Assembly: GCA_044865965.1 (NCBI GenBank)
Contig: JBIOTP010000044.1
Location: 1 to 19,393, forward strand
Origin: Solirubrobacter sp044865965
Lineage (GTDB): Bacteria > Actinomycetota > Thermoleophilia > Solirubrobacterales > Solirubrobacteraceae
Direction of reading: 5' to 3'
Length of the DNA: 19,393 nucleotides
Shown here in pieces: positions 7,818-15,739 of the stretch (positions are counted from its first letter, which is position 1; each line of letters begins with the position of its first letter). Made by a program: the position numbers and the translations under genes. The notes below the pieces were generated by a model that made no database searches, was not told where the DNA came from, and saw nothing but the letters and a program-made list of their open reading frames with translations.

Positions 7818-7886
7818 CGGGACGGCAAGAGACGGTACCGCGCCGCTCGGCCGAGGTTTCGCCGGCACGTCATCCTGTTGCGACGA
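7818..7886. promoter_or_regulatory. Divergent intergenic region with a 10-bp palindrome
   Basis: These 69 bp separate the starts of two divergent operons and so must carry both promoters unless a promoter lies inside a gene. A perfect palindrome CTCGGCCGAG sits at 7846-7855, close to the middle. No convincing -35/-10 pair is seen on either strand; on the minus strand a weak TACCGT-like hexamer lies about 14 bp before the GT2 start. The assignment rests on gene layout more than on motif match. Confidence 0.4.
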
Positions 7887-9383
7887 ATGGAGGGCACGAC
7901 GCTCACCCGGCCGCGCCCGGGCAACGGCCTCGCTGCGCGTCTGCGCCCGCCCTCCATGGTCGTCGCTGGCCAGGGCGAGGGCTTCTTCAAGCTCGTCTTC
8001 GCGCTGCTGTGCCTCGGCTTCGCGATCGGGTTCTTCGTCTTCCCCACGTACCCGGTCTACGACTCCTACTACTCGCTGCTGTGGGGCCGCGACCTGCTGC
8101 ACGGCCACCCCCCGGTCTTCGAGGGCTTCCGCTACCCCACCGAGCACCCGCTCGGGATCGCCGCCGGCGCGGTCCTGTCGCTCACCGGCGGGGCCGCCGA
8201 CCGCCTGTGGGTCGCGCTCACCCTCGCCGCCTTCCTCGCGCTCGTCGCCGGCCTCTACCGCCTCGGCCGCCTCGCCGCCACGCCGGTGGTCGGCGCCGCC
8301 GCGGCCGCGCTGCTGCTCACCCGCTTCGACTACCCGTTCCTCGCCGCGCGCGGCTACATCGACATCCCCTACATGGCGCTCGTGGTCTGGGCCGCCGCGC
8401 TGGAGGCCAGCCGCCCCCGTCGCGGCACGCCCGTCCTCCTGCTGCTCGCCGGCGCCGGCCTGCTGCGCCCCGAAGCCTGGCTGCTCGGCGCGATGTACTG
8501 GTGCTGGATGGCCTGGCGCGCCTCGTGGCGCGACCGCATCCGCTACGCCGCCCTGGCCGCCATCGGCCCCGTCGTGTGGGCCGGCGTCGACGCCGCCGTC
8601 ACCGGCGACCCGCTGTTCTCGCTGCACTACACGAGCTCCTCCGCGGAGGACCTCGGCCGCCAGCGCACCCTCTCCGAGCTGCCATCCGCCGTGCCCCACT
8701 TCTTCTCGAGCCTGATCAAGCTCCCGGTCCTGCTCCTCGCCGCCCTCGGCCTCGCGCTCGGCGTCCTCATGTCTCCCCGCCGGATGGCGATGCCGCTGCT
8801 CCTGCTCGGCGCCGGCCTCGGCACGTTCGTCGTCATCGGCATCGCGGGAGCCTCGGTCATCGAGCGCTACCTCGCCGTCGCCTCACTCGCCCTGCTCGTC
8901 TTCGCCGGCGTCGCCCTCGGCGGCTGGACGATGCTCAGACCGGGCCGCCTGCGCACGGCCTGGACCGCCGCAGCGACGATCGCAGTACTGGGCGGCATTG
9001 CGTTCACCGCCACCCACCTCAACCTCTCGCGCTTCTACAACGAGCTGACGTTCCGCGGCCAGGCCCACCACGACCTCACGCAGGTTTTGCACGATCCCCG
9101 CGTGCAAGCCGGCCTGCGCTGCGGCCCCCTGACCGGCCCGAACCACAAGATCGTCCCGGACTCCCGCTGGATCGCGAACCTGCCCGAGGGCAAGGTGCTG
9201 GCGAGGGCCAGCAAACGCCAGCCGCAGCCAACCAAGGGCGTCGCGATCGTCGTCACCAGCCGCTTCGCGATCTTCAAGCACGCCTGGACAGATGCTCACG
9301 ACGATGCGCTAATCCAGGTCCCGCCGAAGGGCTTCGACAGGGTCAAACAAACAAGGTTCTACGCGGCCTATGTCAATTGCTGA
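7887..9383 (+). CDS. Polytopic membrane protein, GT-C (GT39-like) glycosyltransferase candidate
   Basis: A 498-residue membrane protein with about ten hydrophobic segments from residue 33 to about 385 and a hydrophilic C-terminal tail of about 110 residues. After the first helix comes YDSYYSLLWGRDLLHG with Asp59 at the place of the GT-C catalytic Asp. The second acidic residue of the usual Asp-Glu pair is Ser here. TEHPLG soon after resembles the loop seen in actinobacterial GT39-like proteins. Function as a lipid-linked-sugar transferase is likely but not proven. The ATG at 7887 is taken as start; the ATG at 7956 (Met24) is a plausible alternative because residues 1-23 are Arg/Pro-rich and neither has a Shine-Dalgarno. 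The 3' end overlaps the next gene by 14 bp. Confidence 0.72.
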   Translation: MEGTTLTRPRPGNGLAARLRPPSMVVAGQGEGFFKLVFALLCLGFAIGFFVFPTYPVYDSYYSLLWGRDLLHGHPPVFEGFRYPTEHPLGIAAGAVLSLTGGAADRLWVALTLAAFLALVAGLYRLGRLAATPVVGAAAAALLLTRFDYPFLAARGYIDIPYMALVVWAAALEASRPRRGTPVLLLLAGAGLLRPEAWLLGAMYWCWMAWRASWRDRIRYAALAAIGPVVWAGVDAAVTGDPLFSLHYTSSSAEDLGRQRTLSELPSAVPHFFSSLIKLPVLLLAALGLALGVLMSPRRMAMPLLLLGAGLGTFVVIGIAGASVIERYLAVASLALLVFAGVALGGWTMLRPGRLRTAWTAAATIAVLGGIAFTATHLNLSRFYNELTFRGQAHHDLTQVLHDPRVQAGLRCGPLTGPNHKIVPDSRWIANLPEGKVLARASKRQPQPTKGVAIVVTSRFAIFKHAWTDAHDDALIQVPPKGFDRVKQTRFYAAYVNC

Positions 9384-11145
9384 CACGAGCGGCCAGCCCC
9401 AGACGACGCCGCCCCCCGCTCGCGAAACATCCCCCCCATCGGGCGAAGCCCGGTTACGACTTTTCCCACCCACCCCGGCGGTCGGCTGGAGGGCAGCGAT
9501 CGGCGCAACGGTCGTAGCGGCCGGAGCACTACGCCTCATAGGGATCAAGCACGGCCTCCCCTACGTCTACAACGCCGACGAGAACGCCCACTTCGTCCCC
9601 CGGGCGATAGGCATGTTCGGCCACAGCCTGAACCCGGACTACTTCATCAACCCCCCGGCGTTCACCTACCTGATCCACCTCGTCTACGCGATCAAGTGGG
9701 GCACCGACCCAGCGACCATCGGCGACGCCTTCGCCAAGGACCCGACCACGGCCTTCACCCTCGCGCGCATCGCCTCCGCGACCCTCGGAGCGGCAGCCGC
9801 AGGCCTCCTCGCCATCGCCGGAGCACGCCTCGTCGACAAGAAGACGGGCCTCGTAGCCGGAGCCCTCCTCGCGGTCGCGTTCCTCCCGGTCAGCTACGGC
9901 CACCTCGCGCTCAACGACGGCCCGACGCTCGCGCCCGTCGCCGCCGCCCTCATCGGCATCGCCGGCATCTACAAGACCGGCCGGCTCCGCGAATACGCCC
10001 TCGCGGGAGCCGCACTCGGCATCGCGATCGCGACGAAATACACGGCCGGAATCCTCCTCATAGCCGTTATCGCCGCGGCAATCCTCGCGCCCAAGCACCG
10101 CCTGACCGGACTCGCTCTCGCAACAACCCTGACCGTCGCCGGCTTCCTGATCGCCAACCCGTACGCGCTCCTCGACCACAGCGCCTTCCAGGACGGCCTG
10201 CAGAAGCAGACCGAGACCGCCGGCGAGGACGGCGGCAAGCTCGGCCTCGAGCACACGTCCGGCTGGCGCTACTACGCCACCACGATCACCTGGGGCCTCG
10301 GCTGGCTGCCCGCGCTCGCCGCCCTCGGCGGCGCCGCAGCAGCGCTCGCTCGCCATCGAAGACTCGCCGCCATCCTGCTCCCCGCGCCGATCCTCCTGTT
10401 CGCCTACCTCGGCCACCAGGAGCGCTTCTTCGCGCGCTGGATGCTCCCCGTCTACCCGCTGCTGTGCCTGCTCGCGGCCTGGGCAGCGGTGCGCGCCGCC
10501 TCGTGGCTCGCCGCGAAGCGGAGCTGGAAGCCCGCCTGGCCCGCGGTCGCCGCCGGCGCGCTGCTGTGCGCCCAGGGGCTGCTGTTCAGCATCCACAACG
10601 ACGTCGTGCTCGCCCGCCCCGACACCCGGCAGCTCGCCCGCGACTGGATGGTCGCCAACATCCCCGCGGGCTCAAAGGTCGTCATCGAGCCGATCGCCCC
10701 CGACCAGTGGGCGGCCGACGTCGGGCACCCGAACCCCGCCACCGGCAGCGGCAACCGCTGGAACAAGTGGCGCACCTCGCGCTCGCGCGTCGCCAACGAC
10801 GGCACGCTGATCCGCGGCGCCGCGCGCGTCGTCAAGCTCGAGGACTACGAGCGCACGACCCGCCCGCAGCTCGTCGGCTCCTACCGGCGCGGCGGCTTCT
10901 GCTGGGTCGTGACCGGCTCGACCCAGTTCGGCCGCGCCTACGCCGACCCCGATCAGGTCCCGCAGGCGATCCGCTACTACGACGCGCTGAAGCGCGACGC
11001 GACCGTCGCCCACCGCGAGACCCCGTACGACGCCGCCGGCAAGGGCGTCCCGTTCTCGTTCGACTTCTCCTTCAACTACTACCCGCTCTCCTACCACCGG
11101 CCGGGCCCGGAGATCGTGATCTACCGCCTGAAGGACTGCGCTTGA
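9370..11145 (+). CDS. GT39-like (PMT_2/ArnT-type) membrane glycosyltransferase
   Basis: A 591-residue GT-C protein. Residues 1-37 are a Pro/Ser/Thr-rich, probably disordered leader. A membrane helix is followed by YNADENAHF with the catalytic-type Asp70-Glu71 pair, then about ten more helices to about residue 415. A roughly 170-residue soluble C-terminal domain, presumably external, follows (from about ARDWMVANIPAG). It probably uses a polyprenyl-phosphate sugar. The ATG at 9370 overlaps the previous stop by 14 bp, with a weak AAGG 13 bp upstream. The first 60 codons contain 19 with A or T in the third position, including TTA at 9454-9456 (Leu29), ATA and CTA, unlike its own 3' half and its neighbours. 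This hints at a different history for the 5' part. Confidence 0.83.
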   Translation: MSIADTSGQPQTTPPPARETSPPSGEARLRLFPPTPAVGWRAAIGATVVAAGALRLIGIKHGLPYVYNADENAHFVPRAIGMFGHSLNPDYFINPPAFTYLIHLVYAIKWGTDPATIGDAFAKDPTTAFTLARIASATLGAAAAGLLAIAGARLVDKKTGLVAGALLAVAFLPVSYGHLALNDGPTLAPVAAALIGIAGIYKTGRLREYALAGAALGIAIATKYTAGILLIAVIAAAILAPKHRLTGLALATTLTVAGFLIANPYALLDHSAFQDGLQKQTETAGEDGGKLGLEHTSGWRYYATTITWGLGWLPALAALGGAAAALARHRRLAAILLPAPILLFAYLGHQERFFARWMLPVYPLLCLLAAWAAVRAASWLAAKRSWKPAWPAVAAGALLCAQGLLFSIHNDVVLARPDTRQLARDWMVANIPAGSKVVIEPIAPDQWAADVGHPNPATGSGNRWNKWRTSRSRVANDGTLIRGAARVVKLEDYERTTRPQLVGSYRRGGFCWVVTGSTQFGRAYADPDQVPQAIRYYDALKRDATVAHRETPYDAAGKGVPFSFDFSFNYYPLSYHRPGPEIVIYRLKDCA

Positions 11146-11173
11146 CTCGCTGGTCAATATCCTGCACGGTGCG

Positions 11174-12295
11174 GTGACCACCCTTCTGCAGGCCGACCTC
11201 CAGCACCTGGCTCGGGCGATCGAGCTGGCGGAGGGCGGGCGCGGCCGGACGAGCCCCAACCCGCTGGTCGGCGCAGTCATCGTCAAGGACGGCGCCGTCG
11301 TCGGCGAGGGCTTCCACAGGGCGCTCGGCGCCGCCCACGCCGAGCGCGAGGCGATCGCCGCCTGCGGCGGGGCCGACCTGCACGGCGCGACGCTCTACGT
11401 CTCGCTCGAGCCGTGCTGCCACACCGGCCACACGCCGCCGTGCACCGACGCGATCATCGAGGCGGGGATCGGCCGCGTCGTGGTCGGCTCCGACGACCCG
11501 ACGGAGAAGGCGGCCGGGCGCGGGCTCGGCATCCTGCGCGACGAGGGCGTCGAGGTGGCCCTCGCCGGAGGCGAGCTCGCCGCGCGCGCCCGCCTGCTCA
11601 ACCAGCCGTTCCGCAAGCACGCGCGCACGGGCCGGCCGTTCGTGCTGTTCAAGTCCGCGATGACGCTCGACGGCAAGGTCGCCACCCGCACCGGCGACTC
11701 GAAGTGGATCTCGGGCGAGGACAGCCGCCGCCTGTCGCACCGCTGGCGCGCGGAGTGCGACGCGGTGGCGGTCGGCATCGGCACCGCGCTGACCGACGAC
11801 CCGCAGCTCACGGTGCGCATCGAGGGCGTCCAGCGCCAGCCGCGCCGGATCGTCTTCGACTCCGAGGCCCGCCTGCCGCTCGACTCGCAGCTCGTGCGCG
11901 GCGCCGCCGAGGTTCCGCTCACGGTCGTGATCTCGCGCGCGGCGCCGCGGGTCGCCGCCGACGCGCTCGAGGTGGCCGGCGCCGACGTGATCGTCGCCAC
12001 CGGCGCCAACGAGCCCGACCGCGTGCGCTCCGCGCTCACCCACCTGGGCGCGGACGGCGTCACCTCGATCCTGCTCGAGGGCGGGCCGCATCTCGCGGGG
12101 GCCTTCCTCGACGCCGGCGAAGTCGACGAGATCCGCCTGTTCGTCGCGCCGGTCGTCGTCGGCGGCTCCAGCGCGCGCGACCCGCTGGAGGGCGAGGGCG
12201 TTCAGCGGATCGCCGAGGCCACCCGCGCGCTCACGCTCGACTGCAGCCGGGTCGCCGACGACGTCCTGATCACCGCCCGCATGCGGGAGTGGTAG
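11174..12295 (+). CDS. ribD: Bifunctional riboflavin biosynthesis protein RibD (deaminase/reductase)
   Basis: RibD carries out the deaminase and reductase steps that turn the GTP cyclohydrolase II product into 5-amino-6-ribitylamino-uracil phosphate. The 373-residue product has an N-terminal cytidine-deaminase-type domain (about 10-150) with zinc ligands His55, Cys81 and Cys90, the proton-shuttling Glu57 (HAERE and PCCHTGHTPPC), and the TSPNPLVGAV signature. The C-terminal DHFR-like reductase domain (about 155-373) shows SAMTLDGKVAT, SKWISGEDSR and LLEGGPHLAGAFL. The start GTG at 11174 gives the usual short N-terminus; it lies 28 bp after the preceding stop. No Shine-Dalgarno stands out and no FMN riboswitch fits into the gap. 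First of four rib genes. Confidence 0.95.
   Translation: MTTLLQADLQHLARAIELAEGGRGRTSPNPLVGAVIVKDGAVVGEGFHRALGAAHAEREAIAACGGADLHGATLYVSLEPCCHTGHTPPCTDAIIEAGIGRVVVGSDDPTEKAAGRGLGILRDEGVEVALAGGELAARARLLNQPFRKHARTGRPFVLFKSAMTLDGKVATRTGDSKWISGEDSRRLSHRWRAECDAVAVGIGTALTDDPQLTVRIEGVQRQPRRIVFDSEARLPLDSQLVRGAAEVPLTVVISRAAPRVAADALEVAGADVIVATGANEPDRVRSALTHLGADGVTSILLEGGPHLAGAFLDAGEVDEIRLFVAPVVVGGSSARDPLEGEGVQRIAEATRALTLDCSRVADDVLITARMREW
12285..12289 (+). promoter_or_regulatory. Ribosome binding site of ribE
   Basis: GGGAG lies inside the last codons of ribD with an 8-nt spacer to the GTG at 12298. It is one of the few clear Shine-Dalgarno sequences in the window and selects this GTG, which yields the conserved MFTGLV N-terminus of riboflavin synthase. 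Confidence 0.6.
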
Positions 12296-12297
12296 CC

Positions 12298-12888
12298 GTG
12301 TTCACCGGGCTCGTGGCCGACCTGGGAAAGGTGACGGCGGTCGACGCGACCGCCGGCGGCGTGCGCCTCGCCGTCGCCACGTCGCTGGCGGAGGAGCTGC
12401 GGGAGGGCGACTCCGTGGCGGTCAACGGCGTCTGCCTGACCGCGACCGCGGTCGCCGACGGGCGCTTCGAGGCCGACGTCATGCAGGAGTCGCTGCGGCG
12501 CTCGTCGCTCGGCGAGGTCGCCGCCGGCTCCGCGGTCAACCTCGAGCTGCCGCTGCGCGCGCAGGACCGGCTCGGCGGCCACGTCGTGCAGGGCCACGTC
12601 GACGGCGTCGGCACGGTGCACGACACGGAGGAGGACGGCTTCTCGCGCGTCGTGGCGATCGCCGCGCCCCCGGAGGTGCTGCGCTACGTGGTCGAGAAGG
12701 GCTCGATCGCCGTCGACGGCGTCTCGCTGACGGTGGCGCGCGTCGGCCGCGACTCGTTCGCGGTCGCGCTGATCCCGGAGACGCTCGAGCGCACGACGCT
12801 CGGCGCCGCCGAGCCCGGCCGCAGGGTCAATCTCGAGGTCGACGTGCTGGCCAAATATGTAGAGAAGCTCGTGAGGCTGCCCGCATGA
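12298..12888 (+). CDS. ribE: Riboflavin synthase, alpha subunit
   Basis: Riboflavin synthase dismutates two 6,7-dimethyl-8-ribityllumazine molecules to riboflavin plus the pyrimidinedione that re-enters the pathway. The 196-residue protein shows the two tandem lumazine-binding barrels: the first begins MFTGLV and contains VNGVCLT and LGGHVVQGHVDG; the second (from about residue 100) contains VDGVSLTV. A C-terminal helix (YVEKLVR) matches the trimerisation segment. Length is normal for the family. The GTG start is two bases after the ribD stop and the TGA overlaps the ribBA ATG (ATGA). The name ribE is used here for riboflavin synthase; some systems call it ribC or ribB. Confidence 0.95.
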   Translation: MFTGLVADLGKVTAVDATAGGVRLAVATSLAEELREGDSVAVNGVCLTATAVADGRFEADVMQESLRRSSLGEVAAGSAVNLELPLRAQDRLGGHVVQGHVDGVGTVHDTEEDGFSRVVAIAAPPEVLRYVVEKGSIAVDGVSLTVARVGRDSFAVALIPETLERTTLGAAEPGRRVNLEVDVLAKYVEKLVRLPA

Positions 12889-14159
12889 CGCGCCCGTTCT
12901 CCGCGATCCCCGAGGCGCTCGAGGAGATCCGCGCCGGCCGCATGGTGGTCGTGTGCGACGACGAGGATCGCGAGAACGAGGGCGACCTCACGCTCGCGGC
13001 GCAGTTCGCCACCCCGGAGGCGATCAACTTCATGGCCAAGGAGGGGCGGGGGCTGATCTGCCTCGCGCTCCCGCCGCAGCGCTGCGACGAGCTCGGGCTG
13101 GACCTGATGGCGGCCAAGAACGAGTCGCCGTTCGAGACCGCGTTCACCGTTTCCATCGAGGCCCGCGACGGCGTCACGACCGGCATCTCGGCGGCCGACC
13201 GGGCGCGCACGATCCAGGTGGCGATCGACCCCCGCTCCGCGCCGCGCGACCTCGTCCAGCCCGGCCACATCTTCCCGCTGAAGGCCAAGGCCGGCGGCGT
13301 GCTGGAGCGCACCGGCCAGACCGAGGCGGCCGTCGACCTCGCCCGCCTCGCCGGGCTGAACCCGGCCGGCGTGATCTGCGAGGTCATGAACGACGACGGG
13401 ACGATGGCGCGCGTCCCCGACCTCGTGCGCTACTGCGCCCGCCACAACCTCAGGATGATCACCGTCGCCGACCTGATCGCCTACCGGCGCAAGCACGACC
13501 GGCTGGTCGAGCGGGTGGTGGAGACCCGGCTGCCGACCGGGTTCGGCGAGTTCTCCGCGGTCGGCTACCGCTCGCTGGTCGACGGCAAGCACCACGTCGC
13601 GCTCGTCAAGGGCGAGATCGACGGCGAGCCCGACGTCCTCGTGCGCGTGCACTCGGAATGCCTGACCGGCGACGTCTTCCACTCGCTGCGCTGCGACTGC
13701 GGCGAGCAGCTCGAGTCCGCGCTCGCGATGATCGAGCGCGAGGGCCGCGGCGTGCTGCTCTACCTCGCCCAGGAGGGCCGCGGGATCGGGCTGCTGAACA
13801 AGCTCAAGGCCTACAACCTGCAGGACCGCGGGCTCGACACGGTCGACGCCAACATCGAGCTCGGCCTGCCCGTCGACCTGCGCGACTACGGCATCGGGGC
13901 GCAGATCCTCGCGGACCTCGGCCTGAGCTCGATCCGCATCCTCACGAACAACCCCAAGAAGATCCGCGGCCTCGAGGGCTACGGGCTGTCGGTCACCGCG
14001 CAGGTGCCGATCGAGCACGCGCCGAACCCCCACAACGAGGCGTACCTGCGCGCCAAGCGCGACAAGCTCGGCCACACGCTGCACCACCAGGGGCTGGCGC
14101 TGGACGAGCAGATGGTGCACGACGAGCAGATGCAGGATCGCGAGCGGGACCACCGGTGA
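12885..14159 (+). CDS. ribBA: Bifunctional DHBP synthase / GTP cyclohydrolase II (RibBA)
   Basis: This 424-residue fusion provides both branches of riboflavin precursor synthesis. Residues about 1-205 form 3,4-dihydroxy-2-butanone-4-phosphate synthase, with the acidic loop DDEDRENEGDL (25-35) and TTGISAADRA. The metal-ligand motif, usually Gly-His-Thr-Glu, reads Gly-Gln-Thr-Glu here: Gln145, codon CAG at 13317-13319. Residues about 206-405 form GTP cyclohydrolase II, with zinc ligands Cys259, Cys270 and Cys272 (SECLTGDVFHSLRCDC), the QEGRGIGL loop and LTNNPKK. Both halves are full length. Start ATG overlaps the ribE stop and the end overlaps ribH (GTGA). Whether the DHBP synthase half works with Gln145 is the open point. 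Confidence 0.94.
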   Translation: MTRPFSAIPEALEEIRAGRMVVVCDDEDRENEGDLTLAAQFATPEAINFMAKEGRGLICLALPPQRCDELGLDLMAAKNESPFETAFTVSIEARDGVTTGISAADRARTIQVAIDPRSAPRDLVQPGHIFPLKAKAGGVLERTGQTEAAVDLARLAGLNPAGVICEVMNDDGTMARVPDLVRYCARHNLRMITVADLIAYRRKHDRLVERVVETRLPTGFGEFSAVGYRSLVDGKHHVALVKGEIDGEPDVLVRVHSECLTGDVFHSLRCDCGEQLESALAMIEREGRGVLLYLAQEGRGIGLLNKLKAYNLQDRGLDTVDANIELGLPVDLRDYGIGAQILADLGLSSIRILTNNPKKIRGLEGYGLSVTAQVPIEHAPNPHNEAYLRAKRDKLGHTLHHQGLALDEQMVHDEQMQDRERDHR

Positions 14160-14623
14160 CGCGCTTCGCGATCGCCGTCGGGCGCTTCTACGAGGACCTC
14201 GCGGAGCGGTTGGTGGCCGGCGCGCAGCGGGTGTTCGGGGCGGCCGGCGTGGGGGAGGCCGACGTGTTCGAGGTCCCCGGCGCCTTCGAGCTCCCGCTCG
14301 CCGCGCTCTATCTCGCCGAGTCCGGCCGCTACGCCGGCGTCGCCTGCCTCGGCGCGGTCATCCGCGGCGAGACCGACCACTACGAGTACGTCTGCTCGGA
14401 GGCCGCTCGCGGCATCCAGGACGTGCAGCTGCGCACCGGCGTCCCGTGCGCGTTCGGCGTGCTGACCGTCGAGAACATGGACCAGGCGCTCGCCCGCACC
14501 GGCGGCGGCAAGCGCGACCAGGGTGCGCACGCCGCGGAGGCGGTGCTGGCGCTCGCGGGCCTGAAGCGGGAGCTTCAGGCCCCGGCGAGCTCGGCGGCGA
14601 CCGCGCGCCAGCCGTCGAGCTGA
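14156..14623 (+). CDS. ribH: 6,7-dimethyl-8-ribityllumazine synthase
   Basis: RibH condenses the ribityl-pyrimidinedione with DHBP to form the substrate of riboflavin synthase, usually as an icosahedral or pentameric assembly. The 155-residue protein shows the conserved blocks in order: the N-terminal strand and GRFYEDLAERL, VPGAFELP, GAVIRGETDHYEYV (phosphate-binding GET and catalytic His) and FGVLTVENMDQALAR. The GTG at 14156 overlaps the ribBA stop by 4 bp, in keeping with coupling. The last 16 residues (Ala/Ser-rich tail after LKRE) are read antisense to the 3' end of the convergent regulator gene, a 49-bp overlap, and are probably not part of the core fold. Confidence 0.94.
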   Translation: MTRFAIAVGRFYEDLAERLVAGAQRVFGAAGVGEADVFEVPGAFELPLAALYLAESGRYAGVACLGAVIRGETDHYEYVCSEAARGIQDVQLRTGVPCAFGVLTVENMDQALARTGGGKRDQGAHAAEAVLALAGLKRELQAPASSAATARQPSS

Positions 14624-15739
14624 TCGGCGACGCCGAGCGCCTCGACGTAGCCGGGATCGAGCGTCTTGCGCTCGTCGAGGAGCGCGTCCGCGATGTGGAC
14701 CGCGGCGACGGTGTCGAGCCCCGGCCGCTCGGGCGCCGCCGGCACGTGGTGGCGTGCGACGGCGGCCACGATGCCGTCCGGCAGCCCCCACAGCCCCAGC
14801 AGGTGCGCGCCGACGTCGGCGTGCGTCGTCAGCCCGCTCTCGAGCTCCACGTAGGCGGGCGCGAGGCCCTGGAGCTCGGCGCCGGCCAGCACCTCGGCGA
14901 CATGGTCGGGCTCCTGTGCGGCGAGCACGAGCCAGCCGATGTCGTGGAGCAGCGCGGCCGCGAACGCCTCGTCCTGCGCGGCCCCGCGCGGCACGATGCG
15001 GCGCGCGAGCGCGGCCACCAGCGTGCCGTGGCGCTCGTGCGCCTCGATCGAGAACCCCTCGATCGGGCGGACCGGCCGGAACGCGGTGAGCGCCTGCGCC
15101 GACAAGATCAGCGCCTTCAGCGTGCCGATGCCCAGGTAGTTGACCGCCTCGTCGATGCGCGTGATCGAGCGCGACAGGCCGAAGAACGCGGAGTTCGTGA
15201 GCTGGAGGACCTTCGCGGCCGTCGCGATGTCGCGCTCGACCAGCCGGCCGACGTCCTGCATGCTCGGGCTCCCCTCCGCGAGCAGCGCCGTGAGTTCGAC
15301 GTAGAGCTGCGGGGGCGACGGCAGCGAGGTCGCGTCGGACGCGGCGCGGCGCAGCCGCTCGGCGCGCGCCATGTCGCCCAGCTCGCTCGAGCGCTCGATC
15401 ATGCGCGCAAGCTCGTCGAGGTCGCACGGCTTGCCGAGCAGCCGGTGGGCGACCGCCGAGGCGCGGGCGACCACGTCGAGCTCGGCATGGCCCGAGAGGA
15501 CGATGCGGACCGCGTCCGGCTGGCGCTGCTGGACCCGTGTCAGCAGCGTGGCGCCGTCCATCCCCGGCATCCGCATGTCGGACACCACGACGTCGAAGCG
15601 CTCGCGGCTCGAGCTCGCCCAGGGCGGCCTCGCCGCTGGTCGCAAACGTGGTCCGCCACACGCGGCGCCACGGACGCAGCGCGTCGCGGAGACTCTCGAG
15701 CACGTGCGGCTCGTCGTCGACGAAGAGGACGCGCTTCAC
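14575..15739 (-). pseudogene. Receiver-HDOD response regulator, frameshifted in the receiver domain
   Basis: Two reading frames together encode one response regulator. The GTG at 15739 begins the receiver (VKRVLFVDDEP, acidic pair near residues 8-9) and runs in frame to Glu44 at 15608. The rest of the receiver (FDVVVSDMRMPG with phospho-acceptor Asp54, then LSGHAE and LGKPCD) and the HDOD domain (SLPSPPQLY to ADALLDE) are in another frame to the stop at 14575. Removing one base at about 15607 (one of two Gs on the plus strand) restores a 387-residue protein across a fully conserved region. The intact downstream frame spans about 14575-15645. The start overlaps the kinase stop (GTGA). It may be a real mutation or a single-base sequence error. 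Confidence 0.75.

Noticed and set aside
11101..11173. TTGACT at 11142-11147 as a -35 box for ribD
   Set aside because: It includes the stop codon of the upstream gene and no good -10 hexamer lies 16-19 bp downstream.
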